From Simkaniaceae bacterium (GTDB taxonomy: Bacteria; Chlamydiota; Chlamydiia; Chlamydiales; Simkaniaceae), in the NCBI GenBank assembly GCA_026708385.1, contig JAPOVA010000018.1:44874-108873 (forward strand): a DNA stretch of 64,000 bases, written 5' to 3'. The translations under genes were made by a program, and so were the position numbers. The stretch's first letter is position 1; every line of letters begins with the position of its first letter. Below the pieces are notes generated by a model. It was not told the DNA's origin. It saw only the letters and a list, made by a program, of their open reading frames with translations, and did no database searches. This document shows positions 47,763 to 56,238 of the stretch, piece by piece.

Positions 47763-49259
47763 TTATACCCGATCCGGAATTTCCGGATAGAGGGGGAACC
47801 GCCTCATCAGGTCGGAAACCGTGGCGCGCACCCCTTCCGCAACGGCAGGATCGGTGATGGCCGACACCCGACTCAAACCCGGCCCCTTCCTTGAGGGAGC
47901 CGGCTCGGTCGCCTTCAAGAGAGTAACGACGGCGCGGGCAATCTCCCTCATTTCCCCCTCTCCCATACCGAGCGAGGTCAAAGCAGGGGTGCCGAATCGA
48001 ACGCCCGATGTATACCAAAACCCATTTTCATCGAAGGGGATGGCATTCCTATTCGACGTGATCAACCCCTCACGAAGGGCCGATTCGGCCTGTTTCCCCG
48101 TCAAGGAGAAAGTGTGCGCCACGTCAAAAACGACCAAGTGGTTTTCGGTACCGCCCGTAAAGAGTTTGACTCCCTGCGAAAGGAGTTCTTCGGCCAAGGT
48201 GCGCGCGTTGGCAACCACTCGATGTGCATACTCCCGAAAAGAAGCTCTTTCCGCCTCACGAAAAGCGACCGCCTTGGCAGCCATCACGTGGGGCAGAGGT
48301 CCTCCGAGCACGAGGGGACATCCCTTGTCGATCACCTCCCGAAACTCCTCCTTGCAGAGGATCATCCCCCCCCTGGGGCCACGCAACGTCTTATGTGTCG
48401 TCGACGTAACGATATGGGCGTAAGGAACGGGATCCCATTCTCCCCGGAGGACTTTTCCGGCAACAAGGCCGGAAAAATGAGCCATATCGACGAGTAGCAC
48501 CGCACCTACGCTATCGGCAATTTCCCGCAGGGTGGGGAAGTGAAGAAGACGGGGGTAGGCCGAATAGCCGGCGACCAGAATGGTGGGTTTTTCCTCTTGC
48601 ACGCGTTTTTTCAAGGCGCTATAATCGATCCTCTCCGTGTTCCGGTCGACGCCGTACGGAATCGATCGGAACATCTTCCCGGATACGTTGTGGCGAAACC
48701 CGTGGGTGAGGTGGCCTCCCGCATCGAGGGCAAGACCCATGATTTTTCGGCTCACCATCAGCCGGCGGATCGATTCGTACTCCTCTTCCGATAGAGTGTC
48801 GATCGATTTTTTGCCGAGTGCCTCCACCTCCCTGTTTTGCACTTTTTGCACGAGGATAGCCCAAAAGGCGACCAAGTTGGCATCGGCACCCGAGTGAGGC
48901 TGTACGTACGCATGATCACATCCGAAGAGTCGTTTCAGCGTTGCGACGGCCTCCGTTTCGATCGCATCCACATTCTCACAGCCGGAGTAAAAACGGTGCC
49001 CCGGGTACCCCTCGGCATACTTGTCGGTCAGAAGGTTCCCCATGGCGAGCTGCACGGCAAGGGAACTGTAGTTTTCGGAGGCAACCATCTTGAGATAGGT
49101 ACGTTGCCTGCGCAATTCGGCAGCGATCCTCTCGGCAACGCGGGGGTGATCCCGGTGCAAATAGTCGAGCGTTGCCAAGTAAGCGAGGACTCCCGGATGG
49201 CGGTTTTCGGGCAATACCTCCTCGAGGTAACGATCTACGTGTGTTGCACCACACCCCAC
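47763..49259 (-). CDS. glyA: serine hydroxymethyltransferase
   Basis: The 498-residue enzyme interconverts serine and glycine with tetrahydrofolate. It is the longer chlamydial type with an extra insertion (QNREVEALGKKSIDTLSEEE) before the PLP region. The PLP-binding lysine lies in STTHKTLRGPRGG. ASENYSSLAVQLAMGNLLTDKYAEG is the substrate-site signature. The start is GTG 49259, ten bases after hemF ends, suggesting co-transcription. Confidence 0.96.
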   Translation of the reverse strand: MGCGATHVDRYLEEVLPENRHPGVLAYLATLDYLHRDHPRVAERIAAELRRQRTYLKMVASENYSSLAVQLAMGNLLTDKYAEGYPGHRFYSGCENVDAIETEAVATLKRLFGCDHAYVQPHSGADANLVAFWAILVQKVQNREVEALGKKSIDTLSEEEYESIRRLMVSRKIMGLALDAGGHLTHGFRHNVSGKMFRSIPYGVDRNTERIDYSALKKRVQEEKPTILVAGYSAYPRLLHFPTLREIADSVGAVLLVDMAHFSGLVAGKVLRGEWDPVPYAHIVTSTTHKTLRGPRGGMILCKEEFREVIDKGCPLVLGGPLPHVMAAKAVAFREAERASFREYAHRVVANARTLAEELLSQGVKLFTGGTENHLVVFDVAHTFSLTGKQAESALREGLITSNRNAIPFDENGFWYTSGVRFGTPALTSLGMGEGEMREIARAVVTLLKATEPAPSRKGPGLSRVSAITDPAVAEGVRATVSDLMRRFPLYPEIPDRV

Positions 49260-49268
49260 GGGATCTCC

Positions 49269-50051
49269 TTACCAACACGCCGTCGGTGGCAACGAACAGA
49301 GAATCGCCTCGGGATTTCCTCCCGAACGGAACCCGAACTGCGTCCCCTTGTCATAGAGCAGATTAAATTCGACGTAATGAGCACGTGCTCTGTTTTGGAG
49401 GGTCTTGTCCTCCCGGGTATAGGGCTGTCCGATACGCCTCCGGAAGATCGGCATGACGGCGGGCAGAAAGCTCTCTCCGACGGCCTTCCAGACGGCCAAA
49501 TCCCTCTCGAAACAACCGGTTGCCAACCTGTCGAAGAAGATTCCGCCGACACCCCGTTCCTTATTCCTGTGTCTGACAAAAAAGTACTCCTTGGCTTGCC
49601 TTGCAAACGCAGGGTAGAGACTCGTATCGATTTCGTCCAAGCTTTTTTTGGCCACCCGGTGAAAGTGAGCGGTATCACTTGCATAGGCAAACCCCATCGG
49701 CGTCAGGTCGTACCCCCCCCCGAACCACATCCCTTTTTCGGTCCGGATGAAGCGAAGATTCATGTGGGCGGTAGGTGCTTTGGGGTTGTGCATATGGGTA
49801 ATGACACTCACCCCCGTTGCAAAGAAAGGACCCTCACTCGAGTCGAGAGGAAAGACGGTGCCGTAGACTCCGGAGCGATTCACGGCCACTTTTTCAAAAA
49901 CCGAACCTCTCAGAACGCTCATCTCGCCCCCTCCCCCGAAGGGATGCTTCCAAGGAGTATGCACGAACCGTTCAACGCATAGGGACTCAAAAGCGGCCAC
50001 GATCCGCTTTTTCACCCCCTTAAGGTACCCGATAATCGTCCCCGTCTCCAT
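49269..50051 (-). CDS. hemF: oxygen-dependent coproporphyrinogen III oxidase
   Basis: The 260-residue enzyme converts coproporphyrinogen III to protoporphyrinogen IX using O2. Family motifs are clear: TGVSVITHMHNPKAPTAHMN, WFGGGYDLTP, KEYFFVRHRNKERGVGGIFFD and EFNLLYDKGTQFGFRSGG. The GGG codons lie in a C9 run (49713-49721 on the plus strand). C. trachomatis relies on HemN as I recall, so this points to another chlamydial lineage. A gggag site precedes the ATG. Confidence 0.96.
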   Translation of the reverse strand: METGTIIGYLKGVKKRIVAAFESLCVERFVHTPWKHPFGGGGEMSVLRGSVFEKVAVNRSGVYGTVFPLDSSEGPFFATGVSVITHMHNPKAPTAHMNLRFIRTEKGMWFGGGYDLTPMGFAYASDTAHFHRVAKKSLDEIDTSLYPAFARQAKEYFFVRHRNKERGVGGIFFDRLATGCFERDLAVWKAVGESFLPAVMPIFRRRIGQPYTREDKTLQNRARAHYVEFNLLYDKGTQFGFRSGGNPEAILCSLPPTACW

Positions 50052-51239
50052 CTCCCGGGCAAGGATACCGGTCGGGGGGATAGTTCGGCAACCCGCCCGT
50101 ACGCTTCCTTGGCAAAATCGGACCCGACTTGTTTAATAATCCGAACCGCACTACCCTGTGCCCGTCCGTTCCGGAAAATCTTACTGAGGGGCGTATGTTC
50201 TGTTTTTCATGTTGTATGCACCGTAGTGCAAGTGCATCGAGTCCGAACCCGGTAATCTCATCGCCTCGAGTAGGTACCGCGAGATCGAAAGACGGGTGGA
50301 ACATGCTTCGTGTAAACTCGGAGAGCAATCCGGCGCTCGTCCCCGAAAACCTCTCGAGAATGGAGACCATTCGGAGGACGGGACGCGATCCCGAAAACGG
50401 CCTCCCTTGGGGTCCGGACCGGCCTCTGAGGGTACTTTTGTTTGATGCTAAGATCCGCAAGACGGAGGGCGCTTCGGCTTAGTCGGTAAGGGGGATATAC
50501 ATGGGGATCTACATATCGTGTTTTCATGTCGTACCGACCGCAGTGAAACGAGTACCCTCCGGCAGAAAGGGGGTAGTGGGGCAACAACATCGGACTTCTC
50601 TTGATCTCATGTCCGGGTTGTGGTAACGCCACGGGGAGCGGACCGAATAGAGTAATGCACGTTTTGCCCTTTGTGTCGTATCCGTCGTAACGAAACCGTA
50701 CCTCCGATCCCGAATCCCCAACCTCTGATTTCCGGTCCCCAAGGGAATGTTGCGAGATCGGGGGACGGCTTTTCAGCCGTACGCACACGCAAAAACCGGG
50801 AATCCCCGCTGAGAGTAATCATCCCGGGATTTACCGGTTGTTACCGCGACCGGTATCTCCCGGTGATTGTTCTTGCTCGCTACGGCATGCAATGGGAGCG
50901 ACCGCATAGCGAGAATGTACGAGTCCGAAAGTGTCCGCACGCCCTTCTCGCACTCGCATCGCCTCAATTGCTCGCGGGTTCGCTATGGCCGTTAAGAGGG
51001 TGACGCTCGTCGACACGGACAACCGAGAGATCGACGTAAAATATTGGTCGGATACAACCGGATGAGCCGTGATTCTCCCATTCTTCATTTTTTAACCATC
51101 GGAGGCGTTACGGACGACGATACCATATACGACAAACGCGAAAATACGGGGTGACGGACGGTCGCATACGATAACTCGAGAACCCTTTCCTTCCGAGTGC
51201 AAAACGGTTATGATAGGGGCCCGTGGCCGGAGGAGAAGA
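50052..51239. other. long gene-free region with degenerate repeats
   Basis: Nearly 1.2 kb between divergent hemF and der with no convincing gene on either strand. Three weakly similar segments occur at about 50200-50260, 50516-50560 and 50661-50710, sharing tcatg(t)cgta..ccg.cgtagtgaaa-like order. Hairpins are possible at 50841-50863 (taccgg/ccggta) and 50876-50913 (ctcgcta/tagcgag). It may hold the remains of lost genes, or a structured RNA. Confidence 0.5.
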
Positions 51240-52577
51240 ATGGACGATCCCCTTACATGTGCGCGGAATGCCCGTGTCACGATTGCTTTGGTCGGTCGAC
51301 CGAACGTGGGCAAGTCGGCCCTTTTCAATCGGATCATCGGCAGGCGGATTTCCATCGTACATGATGTCGAGGGGGTTACGCGTGACCGTATCCGGGCGAC
51401 GGGAGAACTTTTCGGAAAGACGTTTCACATCGTCGATACGGGGGGAATCGCACCCCCTTCCGATCGGTTTTTAGCCGATGTCGTAAGGGAGCAGGCGGAA
51501 ACGGCAATACGAGAGGCGGACGGGCTGATCGTAGTGGTCGATGGCACGACAGGCATCACCGGGGCCGATGAAGAGGTAGTCCGGATCATACGGAGAGCCG
51601 GCAAACCGGTTTGTCTGGCCGTCAACAAAATAGACTCGGAGGACAGGGAAATCCTACTCGTTCCCTTTTACCGGTTGGGTATCCGCGACCTTTTCCCGGT
51701 GTCGGCCATGCACGGAAGAAAGGTGGTCGAACTTACGGAACACATGTTGTCGATCTGTTCCCCTTCCCCCTCTCCGGCCCCCCGGGACTCCGCCCCGGAG
51801 GGGACGGTCGCCCTCATCGGTCGGGCCAACGTAGGCAAATCGACCCTTCTCAATACCCTACTTCGCGAGGAAAGGAGCATCGTGAGCGATGTGCCGGGAA
51901 CGACGCGAGACAAGGTCGATGTCGCCGTCACGTACGGAGAACATCTCTTCACCTTCGTGGACACGGCGGGCTTACGTCGAAAAACATCAACCCGTGAAGT
52001 ACCGGACAAATTCGCCGCAATCCGAACCGAGATTGCCATCGACGAAGCGGAGATCTGTATCGTCATGGCCGACGCGGAACAGGGGCTTTCCCATCAGGAC
52101 AAGCGGATCTTCAAGATGATCGAGAAGAGGGGTAAAGGGGCCGTACTGTTCTTCAACAAATGGGACAAGGTGCGGGGAGTACGCATGGAACATTGCCGGA
52201 AAAGCTTGGCAATCGAAGCCGGTTTTTTACGTCACGTCCCCGTGCTCTTCGGTTCGGCAAAGACCGGACACAATACGGAAAAGATCTTTCCCCTTTTGCG
52301 GGAAATCTCACAAAACCGCAACAAGCGCATCACGACGGGCCGGTTAAACCGGTTTCTCGAAAGTGCCGTAGCACGCAGATCTCCTCCCGCGGTTGGTGGA
52401 AAGCGACTCCGCATCTACTACATGGCACAGATCTCCGTTGCCCCTCCCCGTTTTCTTCTCTTCGTAAACGACCCTGAGAGAATGCACGATACCTATGGGA
52501 AATACCTCATGAACCGGTTCCGGGAAGAATATCGTTTTACGGGGACACCCCTTTGTTTTAGCCTCCGAGCCAAGTAG
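51240..52577 (+). CDS. der: GTPase Der (EngA), ribosome assembly
   Basis: The 445-residue protein has two tandem GTPase domains, GRPNVGKSALFN (residues ~18-29) and GRANVGKSTLLN (~200), with DTGG / DTAG switch II and NKID / NKWD specificity motifs, then a C-terminal KH-like domain. It is required for 50S subunit assembly. ATG 51240 was chosen for the ggaggagaaga in front; an upstream ATG at 51210 is in frame. Confidence 0.97.
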   Translation: MDDPLTCARNARVTIALVGRPNVGKSALFNRIIGRRISIVHDVEGVTRDRIRATGELFGKTFHIVDTGGIAPPSDRFLADVVREQAETAIREADGLIVVVDGTTGITGADEEVVRIIRRAGKPVCLAVNKIDSEDREILLVPFYRLGIRDLFPVSAMHGRKVVELTEHMLSICSPSPSPAPRDSAPEGTVALIGRANVGKSTLLNTLLREERSIVSDVPGTTRDKVDVAVTYGEHLFTFVDTAGLRRKTSTREVPDKFAAIRTEIAIDEAEICIVMADAEQGLSHQDKRIFKMIEKRGKGAVLFFNKWDKVRGVRMEHCRKSLAIEAGFLRHVPVLFGSAKTGHNTEKIFPLLREISQNRNKRITTGRLNRFLESAVARRSPPAVGGKRLRIYYMAQISVAPPRFLLFVNDPERMHDTYGKYLMNRFREEYRFTGTPLCFSLRAK

Positions 52578-52614
52578 GGTAAGCTAAGGTGTTCCGTTCT
52601 ACAAAGAAAAACGC

Positions 52615-52644
52615 TTGCACAATAACCCTCTCCTTCATTATGAT
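52615..52644 (+). promoter_or_regulatory. promoter of the first tandem outer-membrane protein gene
   Basis: TTGCAC, an 18-base spacer and TATGAT lie about 107 bases before GTG 52751, just outside the duplicated 902-bp unit. Confidence 0.55.
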
Positions 52645-52750
52645 TCCGTCCCGCTGATACGTAGATCGGTAAGGATGTGCAAATAGCAAGTGAAAAATTG
52701 ATTCGGGGAATTGATTTTGGCTACGCACAACAACATGGAGTTTAGGAACA

Positions 52751-53464
52751 GTGTTCGAGTTTTTTACGAAAAGGTGGCCGACCCTTACGGCCCTCCTCTC
52801 TACTTTATCGGTGGCGGCCGGTTTCGGCTTGTCCCGATTACATGCCGAAAGGCCTCCCTATCACCATAGGGTTACCTTCGGCCGGGTCGCGGGTGAATAT
52901 ACCGTAACCCACAGACAGGAAAAGGCAAAGGAGGGTGTGAACAAACGGCAAAAAGTAGCGAAGGACATAAGGAAAGAGACCCGTTTCGTACCCGGGTTTG
53001 ACTACGAGTACCTTCGCACAAACAGACCCTACCTTCACATGGGGTGGAGTACCGAAACCGACTCTTCCCTACAGTTCGGCAAGGGCTATGCGGCCATCGG
53101 ATACTCTGTGGGTAGCGGTAACGGAAGCTACGTCTTTTCTTACTATTTAGGAGTGGGATACGTCAATAAACCCTCCGATGCCTACAGCTATATCGGTGGC
53201 CTCCGGTGCCACTTCCTCGTTGCGGACAACATGGAAATCGGCCTCTTCACCGAGGTTGACTCATCGAATAAAAAATTCCTGCACGGGAAGGAACTACCTC
53301 TGAACACGATCACGGTCCGGGCCCCCCTCTCTTGGTACCCTTTCGACAAGGGCAAATGCGGCATCACTCTTACACCCGTTTTTTCACACACCCTCAACGA
53401 GGGACAAGGGATCAACCGGCGCTACTCCTATGGGGCTACGCTCGGCATTTCCTTCCGCGTCTAA
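52751..53464 (+). CDS. predicted outer-membrane beta-barrel protein, copy 1
   Basis: The 237-residue protein has a signal peptide (LTALLSTLSVAAGFGLSRLHA, cleavage after LHA) and a mature part of alternating polar/aromatic beta strands ending in ISFRV, as in small outer-membrane barrels. I do not recognise the family; the PagL and OmpW signature residues I know are not evident. It starts at GTG 52751 with agga five bases upstream. A near-identical copy follows and a diverged third one after that. Confidence 0.75.
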   Translation: MFEFFTKRWPTLTALLSTLSVAAGFGLSRLHAERPPYHHRVTFGRVAGEYTVTHRQEKAKEGVNKRQKVAKDIRKETRFVPGFDYEYLRTNRPYLHMGWSTETDSSLQFGKGYAAIGYSVGSGNGSYVFSYYLGVGYVNKPSDAYSYIGGLRCHFLVADNMEIGLFTEVDSSNKKFLHGKELPLNTITVRAPLSWYPFDKGKCGITLTPVFSHTLNEGQGINRRYSYGATLGISFRV

Positions 53465-53480
53465 AGGAATCGACACATCG

Positions 53481-53525
53481 CTCCGACGGCTCTTCTTCCG
53501 GAGGGGGGGAAGCGTCGGAGTTTTT
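53481..53525 (+). terminator. intrinsic terminator after barrel gene copy 1
   Basis: Stem ctccgacg (53481-53488) pairs with cgtcggag (53513-53520), followed by TTTTT. Confidence 0.75.
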
Positions 53526-53652
53526 CCTCCTTCGGAGAAAAAATTCTTGTGCAATCGTTTTCTTCTTCGTACAAGGATGTACAAATAGCAAGTGAAAAAT
53601 CGGCTCGGGGAATTGATTTTGGCTACGCACAACAACATGGAGTTTAGGAACT

Positions 53653-54366
53653 GTGTTCGAGTTTTTTACGAAAAGGTGGCCGACCCTTACGGCCCTCCTC
53701 TCTACTTTATCGGTGGCGGCCGGTTTCGGCTTGTCCCGATTACATGCCGAAAGGCCTCCCTATCACCATAGGGTTACCTTCGGCCGGGTCGCGGGTGAAT
53801 ATACCGTAACCCACAGACAGGAAAAGGCAAAGGAGGGTGTGAACAAACGGCAAAAAGTAGCGAAGGACATAAGGAAAGAGACCCGTTTCGTACCCGGGTT
53901 TGACTACGAGTACCTTCGCACAAACAGACCCTACCTTCACATGGGGTGGAGTACCGAAACCGACTCTTCCCTACAGTTCGGCAAGGGCTATGCGGCCATC
54001 GGATACTCTGTGGGTAGCGGTAACGGAAGCTACGTCTTTTCTTACTATTTAGGAGTGGGATACGTCAATAAACCCTCCGATGCCTACAGCTATATCGGTG
54101 GCCTCCGGTGCCACTTCCTCGTTGCGGACAACATGGAAATCGGCCTCTTCACCGAGGTTGACTCATCGAATAAAAAATTCCTGCACGGGAAGGAACTACC
54201 TCTGAACACGATCACGGTCCGGGCCCCCCTCTCTTGGTACCCTTTCGACAAGGGCAAATGCGGCATCACTCTTACACCCGTTTTTTCACACACCCTCAAC
54301 GGGGGACAAGGGATCAACCGGCGCTACTCCTATGGGGCTACGCTCGGCATTTCCCTCCGCGTTTAA
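53653..54366 (+). CDS. predicted outer-membrane beta-barrel protein, copy 2
   Basis: Its 237 residues are identical to copy 1 except for two visible changes near the C-terminus (NEGQG to NGGQG and ISFRV to ISLRV). It has the same signal peptide, GTG start and leader. A weak promoter (TTGTGC, 17 bases, TACAAG at about 53548-53576) precedes it within the duplicated unit. Confidence 0.75.
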   Translation: MFEFFTKRWPTLTALLSTLSVAAGFGLSRLHAERPPYHHRVTFGRVAGEYTVTHRQEKAKEGVNKRQKVAKDIRKETRFVPGFDYEYLRTNRPYLHMGWSTETDSSLQFGKGYAAIGYSVGSGNGSYVFSYYLGVGYVNKPSDAYSYIGGLRCHFLVADNMEIGLFTEVDSSNKKFLHGKELPLNTITVRAPLSWYPFDKGKCGITLTPVFSHTLNGGQGINRRYSYGATLGISLRV

Positions 54367-54382
54367 AGGAATCGACACATCG

Positions 54383-54427
54383 CTCCGACGCTCTCTTCCG
54401 GAGGGGGAGGGAAGCGTCGGAGTTTTT
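54383..54427 (+). terminator. intrinsic terminator after barrel gene copy 2
   Basis: Stem ctccgacg (54383-54390) with cgtcggag (54415-54422) followed by TTTTT; the loop differs slightly from copy 1. Confidence 0.75.
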
Positions 54428-54449
54428 CCTCCTTCGGAGAAAAAATTCT

Positions 54450-54478
54450 TGCGCAATCGTTTTCTTCTTCGTACGATG
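54450..54478 (+). promoter_or_regulatory. possible promoter of barrel gene copy 3
   Basis: TTGCGC, 17 bases and TACGAT lie about 50 bases before the GTG at 54527. The matching site before copy 2 is weaker at the -10, so the copies may be expressed differently. Confidence 0.4.
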
Positions 54479-54526
54479 CTCTTGCTACGGATCACCCACC
54501 AACCACAACATGGGGTTTTAAGGACA

Positions 54527-55204
54527 GTGTTTGAGTTTTTCACAAAAAAGCGGCCCGTATTTTCGGCCCTTGTTACCACTTTAGTGATGATGGCCGGATT
54601 CGGCTCTTCCCGGTTGCGTGCCGGAGAACCTTCCCGGCACCATAGAATTCTCGTCGGCCACGCTTTGGGCACGCATAGCACGACCCACATACGAGAGAAA
54701 AAAACAATAACCGAAGGGATCCGGTTCTCACCCGGATTCAGCTACGAGTATCTTTGCGCAAACAGACCTTACTTGGACATGGGATGGAGAACCGAGACCG
54801 ACTCTTCCCTGCAGTTCGGCTTCGGCTACGTACGCATCGGGTACACTTTGGGCAACGATTCCGGCAGTTATGCCATGGCTCCCTATGTGGGGGTGGGATA
54901 TATTAACAAACCCTCCGATCGCACCCTCTGCGGAGGCGGTCTCCGGTTCAATTTCCTCGTCGCGAACAATACGGAACTCGGCATCCGTACCGAGTTGCGA
55001 TCATTGAAGGATAGACTCACGGAAGAAGCGGAACCGCGACTGAACGTAATCGCATTGATGGTTCCCCTCTCTTGGTATCCGTTCGGTGACGGTACGTGCG
55101 GTATCACCCTTGCCCCTGAGTTTTTACGTACCCTTAAGCGGGGACAGGGCATCGACCGCCGGTACGAATACGGAGCCAGACTCTCGGTCTCTTTCCGTAT
55201 CTAG
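54527..55204 (+). CDS. predicted outer-membrane beta-barrel protein, diverged copy 3
   Basis: The 225-residue paralogue starts VFEFFTKKRP (GTG, aligned with copies 1 and 2), has a signal peptide ending RLRAGE, and keeps the core GW(S/R)TETDSSLQFG, GVGY(V/I)NKPSD and PLSWYPF segments. About half the residues differ and ~12 are deleted after the signal region. It ends LSVSFRI, again a barrel-type terminus. Its stop overlaps the hemE stop on the other strand. Confidence 0.75.
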   Translation: MFEFFTKKRPVFSALVTTLVMMAGFGSSRLRAGEPSRHHRILVGHALGTHSTTHIREKKTITEGIRFSPGFSYEYLCANRPYLDMGWRTETDSSLQFGFGYVRIGYTLGNDSGSYAMAPYVGVGYINKPSDRTLCGGGLRFNFLVANNTELGIRTELRSLKDRLTEEAEPRLNVIALMVPLSWYPFGDGTCGITLAPEFLRTLKRGQGIDRRYEYGARLSVSFRI

Positions 55205-56238
55205 GAAATTCCCGTACCCGTCGCGGAGGGGGCGGTGTCGTGTACCGCGTTGATGAAGGCCCCTACATGGGAATGGGGAGTGTCGGGAAGGACACCGTGG
55301 CCCAAGTTGACGATAAACCCGGGGTCGAGCGTACCGTCGGGTCGCCTCATCGATGCAATATGCCTTCCGGTTTCTTCCCGAATCTTCTCTTTCGAGCCGT
55401 ACAGAAAAGCAGGAGGCAAGTTTCCCTGCACCGAAACGGAGGGGGGTATTTCCCGGCGCATCTCGGCAAGGGGACGGCCGGCATCCAAGCTCAACGCCGT
55501 GGCACCCGCTTGCAGAAATGTTTCGATGTGAAAAGAGATTCCCTTGGAGAAGAGGAGCACGGGAACCTCCACCGCATCGACCAACTCCTTCAGGGCGGGA
55601 AGGACGAATTCGGTAAGTTCCTTGCGAGAGAGCCGGCCCGCCCACGAATCGAAGATTTGGATCGCGTCGACACCCGCCGACACCTGCATACGCAAGTAAT
55701 CTCGGCTCACACGTGCAATGGCTTGTAAAAGGGCGCCGAATCCGGAGGGATCCCCGTACATGAGACGTTCGGGTTTTTTGTTGAGGAGATAGTACGCCAC
55801 GGTAAAGGGGCCCCCGCAAAACCCGATCAAAGGAACCCGCAGAGACTCCTTCACAAGTTTGATACCCTCTTTTACGAAGTGCAAAGTAGTGACCACCTCT
55901 TTCTCTCGCAACACACCGTCGTAAGAGACGACGGGACCACCCGTATCGGGAAAAGTAACCCGACACCCCAAGGGGAGGAGGACATGTAAGATATCGGCAA
56001 ATACAATTGCCGCATCCAAGGCAAAACGGCGGAGGGGTTGCAACGTGATTTCGGCAATCAACTCGGGATTTCGGAAGAGGGCCTCGAGGGAGTGCTTCTT
56101 CCTAAGGGATTGGTATTCGGGAAGGTATCTTCCTGCTTGCCTCATGATCCAAACGGGAGGACGAGAAGAACGGTTTTGGCATGCAAGGGCCCGTAAAAAG
56201 AGGCTATCCCGCCGTGAGGATTCTATCGAGAACCGCAT
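55201..56238 (-). CDS. hemE: uroporphyrinogen decarboxylase
   Basis: About 345 residues. It removes four carboxyl groups from uroporphyrinogen III. The signature PPVWIMRQAGRYLPEY is intact near residue 30, with the conserved aspartate region AIVFADIL and QIFDSWAGRLS. ATG 56238 overlaps the tkt end by 35 bases; a longer start at 56271 is possible. tkt and hemE are also near each other in Chlamydia as I recall. Confidence 0.96.
   Translation of the reverse strand: MRFSIESSRRDSLFLRALACQNRSSRPPVWIMRQAGRYLPEYQSLRKKHSLEALFRNPELIAEITLQPLRRFALDAAIVFADILHVLLPLGCRVTFPDTGGPVVSYDGVLREKEVVTTLHFVKEGIKLVKESLRVPLIGFCGGPFTVAYYLLNKKPERLMYGDPSGFGALLQAIARVSRDYLRMQVSAGVDAIQIFDSWAGRLSRKELTEFVLPALKELVDAVEVPVLLFSKGISFHIETFLQAGATALSLDAGRPLAEMRREIPPSVSVQGNLPPAFLYGSKEKIREETGRHIASMRRPDGTLDPGFIVNLGHGVLPDTPHSHVGAFINAVHDTAPSATGTGIS

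Larger units (their letters stand above)
52671..54474 (+). repeat. tandem duplication of a 902-bp unit
   Basis: Units 52671-53572 and 53573-54474 each hold a leader, one gene and its terminator. They differ only at scattered bases (leader, a few codons, terminator loop). Confidence 0.93.

Noticed and set aside
49713..49721. C9 run in hemF as a switch
   Set aside because: It encodes the conserved FGGGYD motif, so base identity is explained by the protein.
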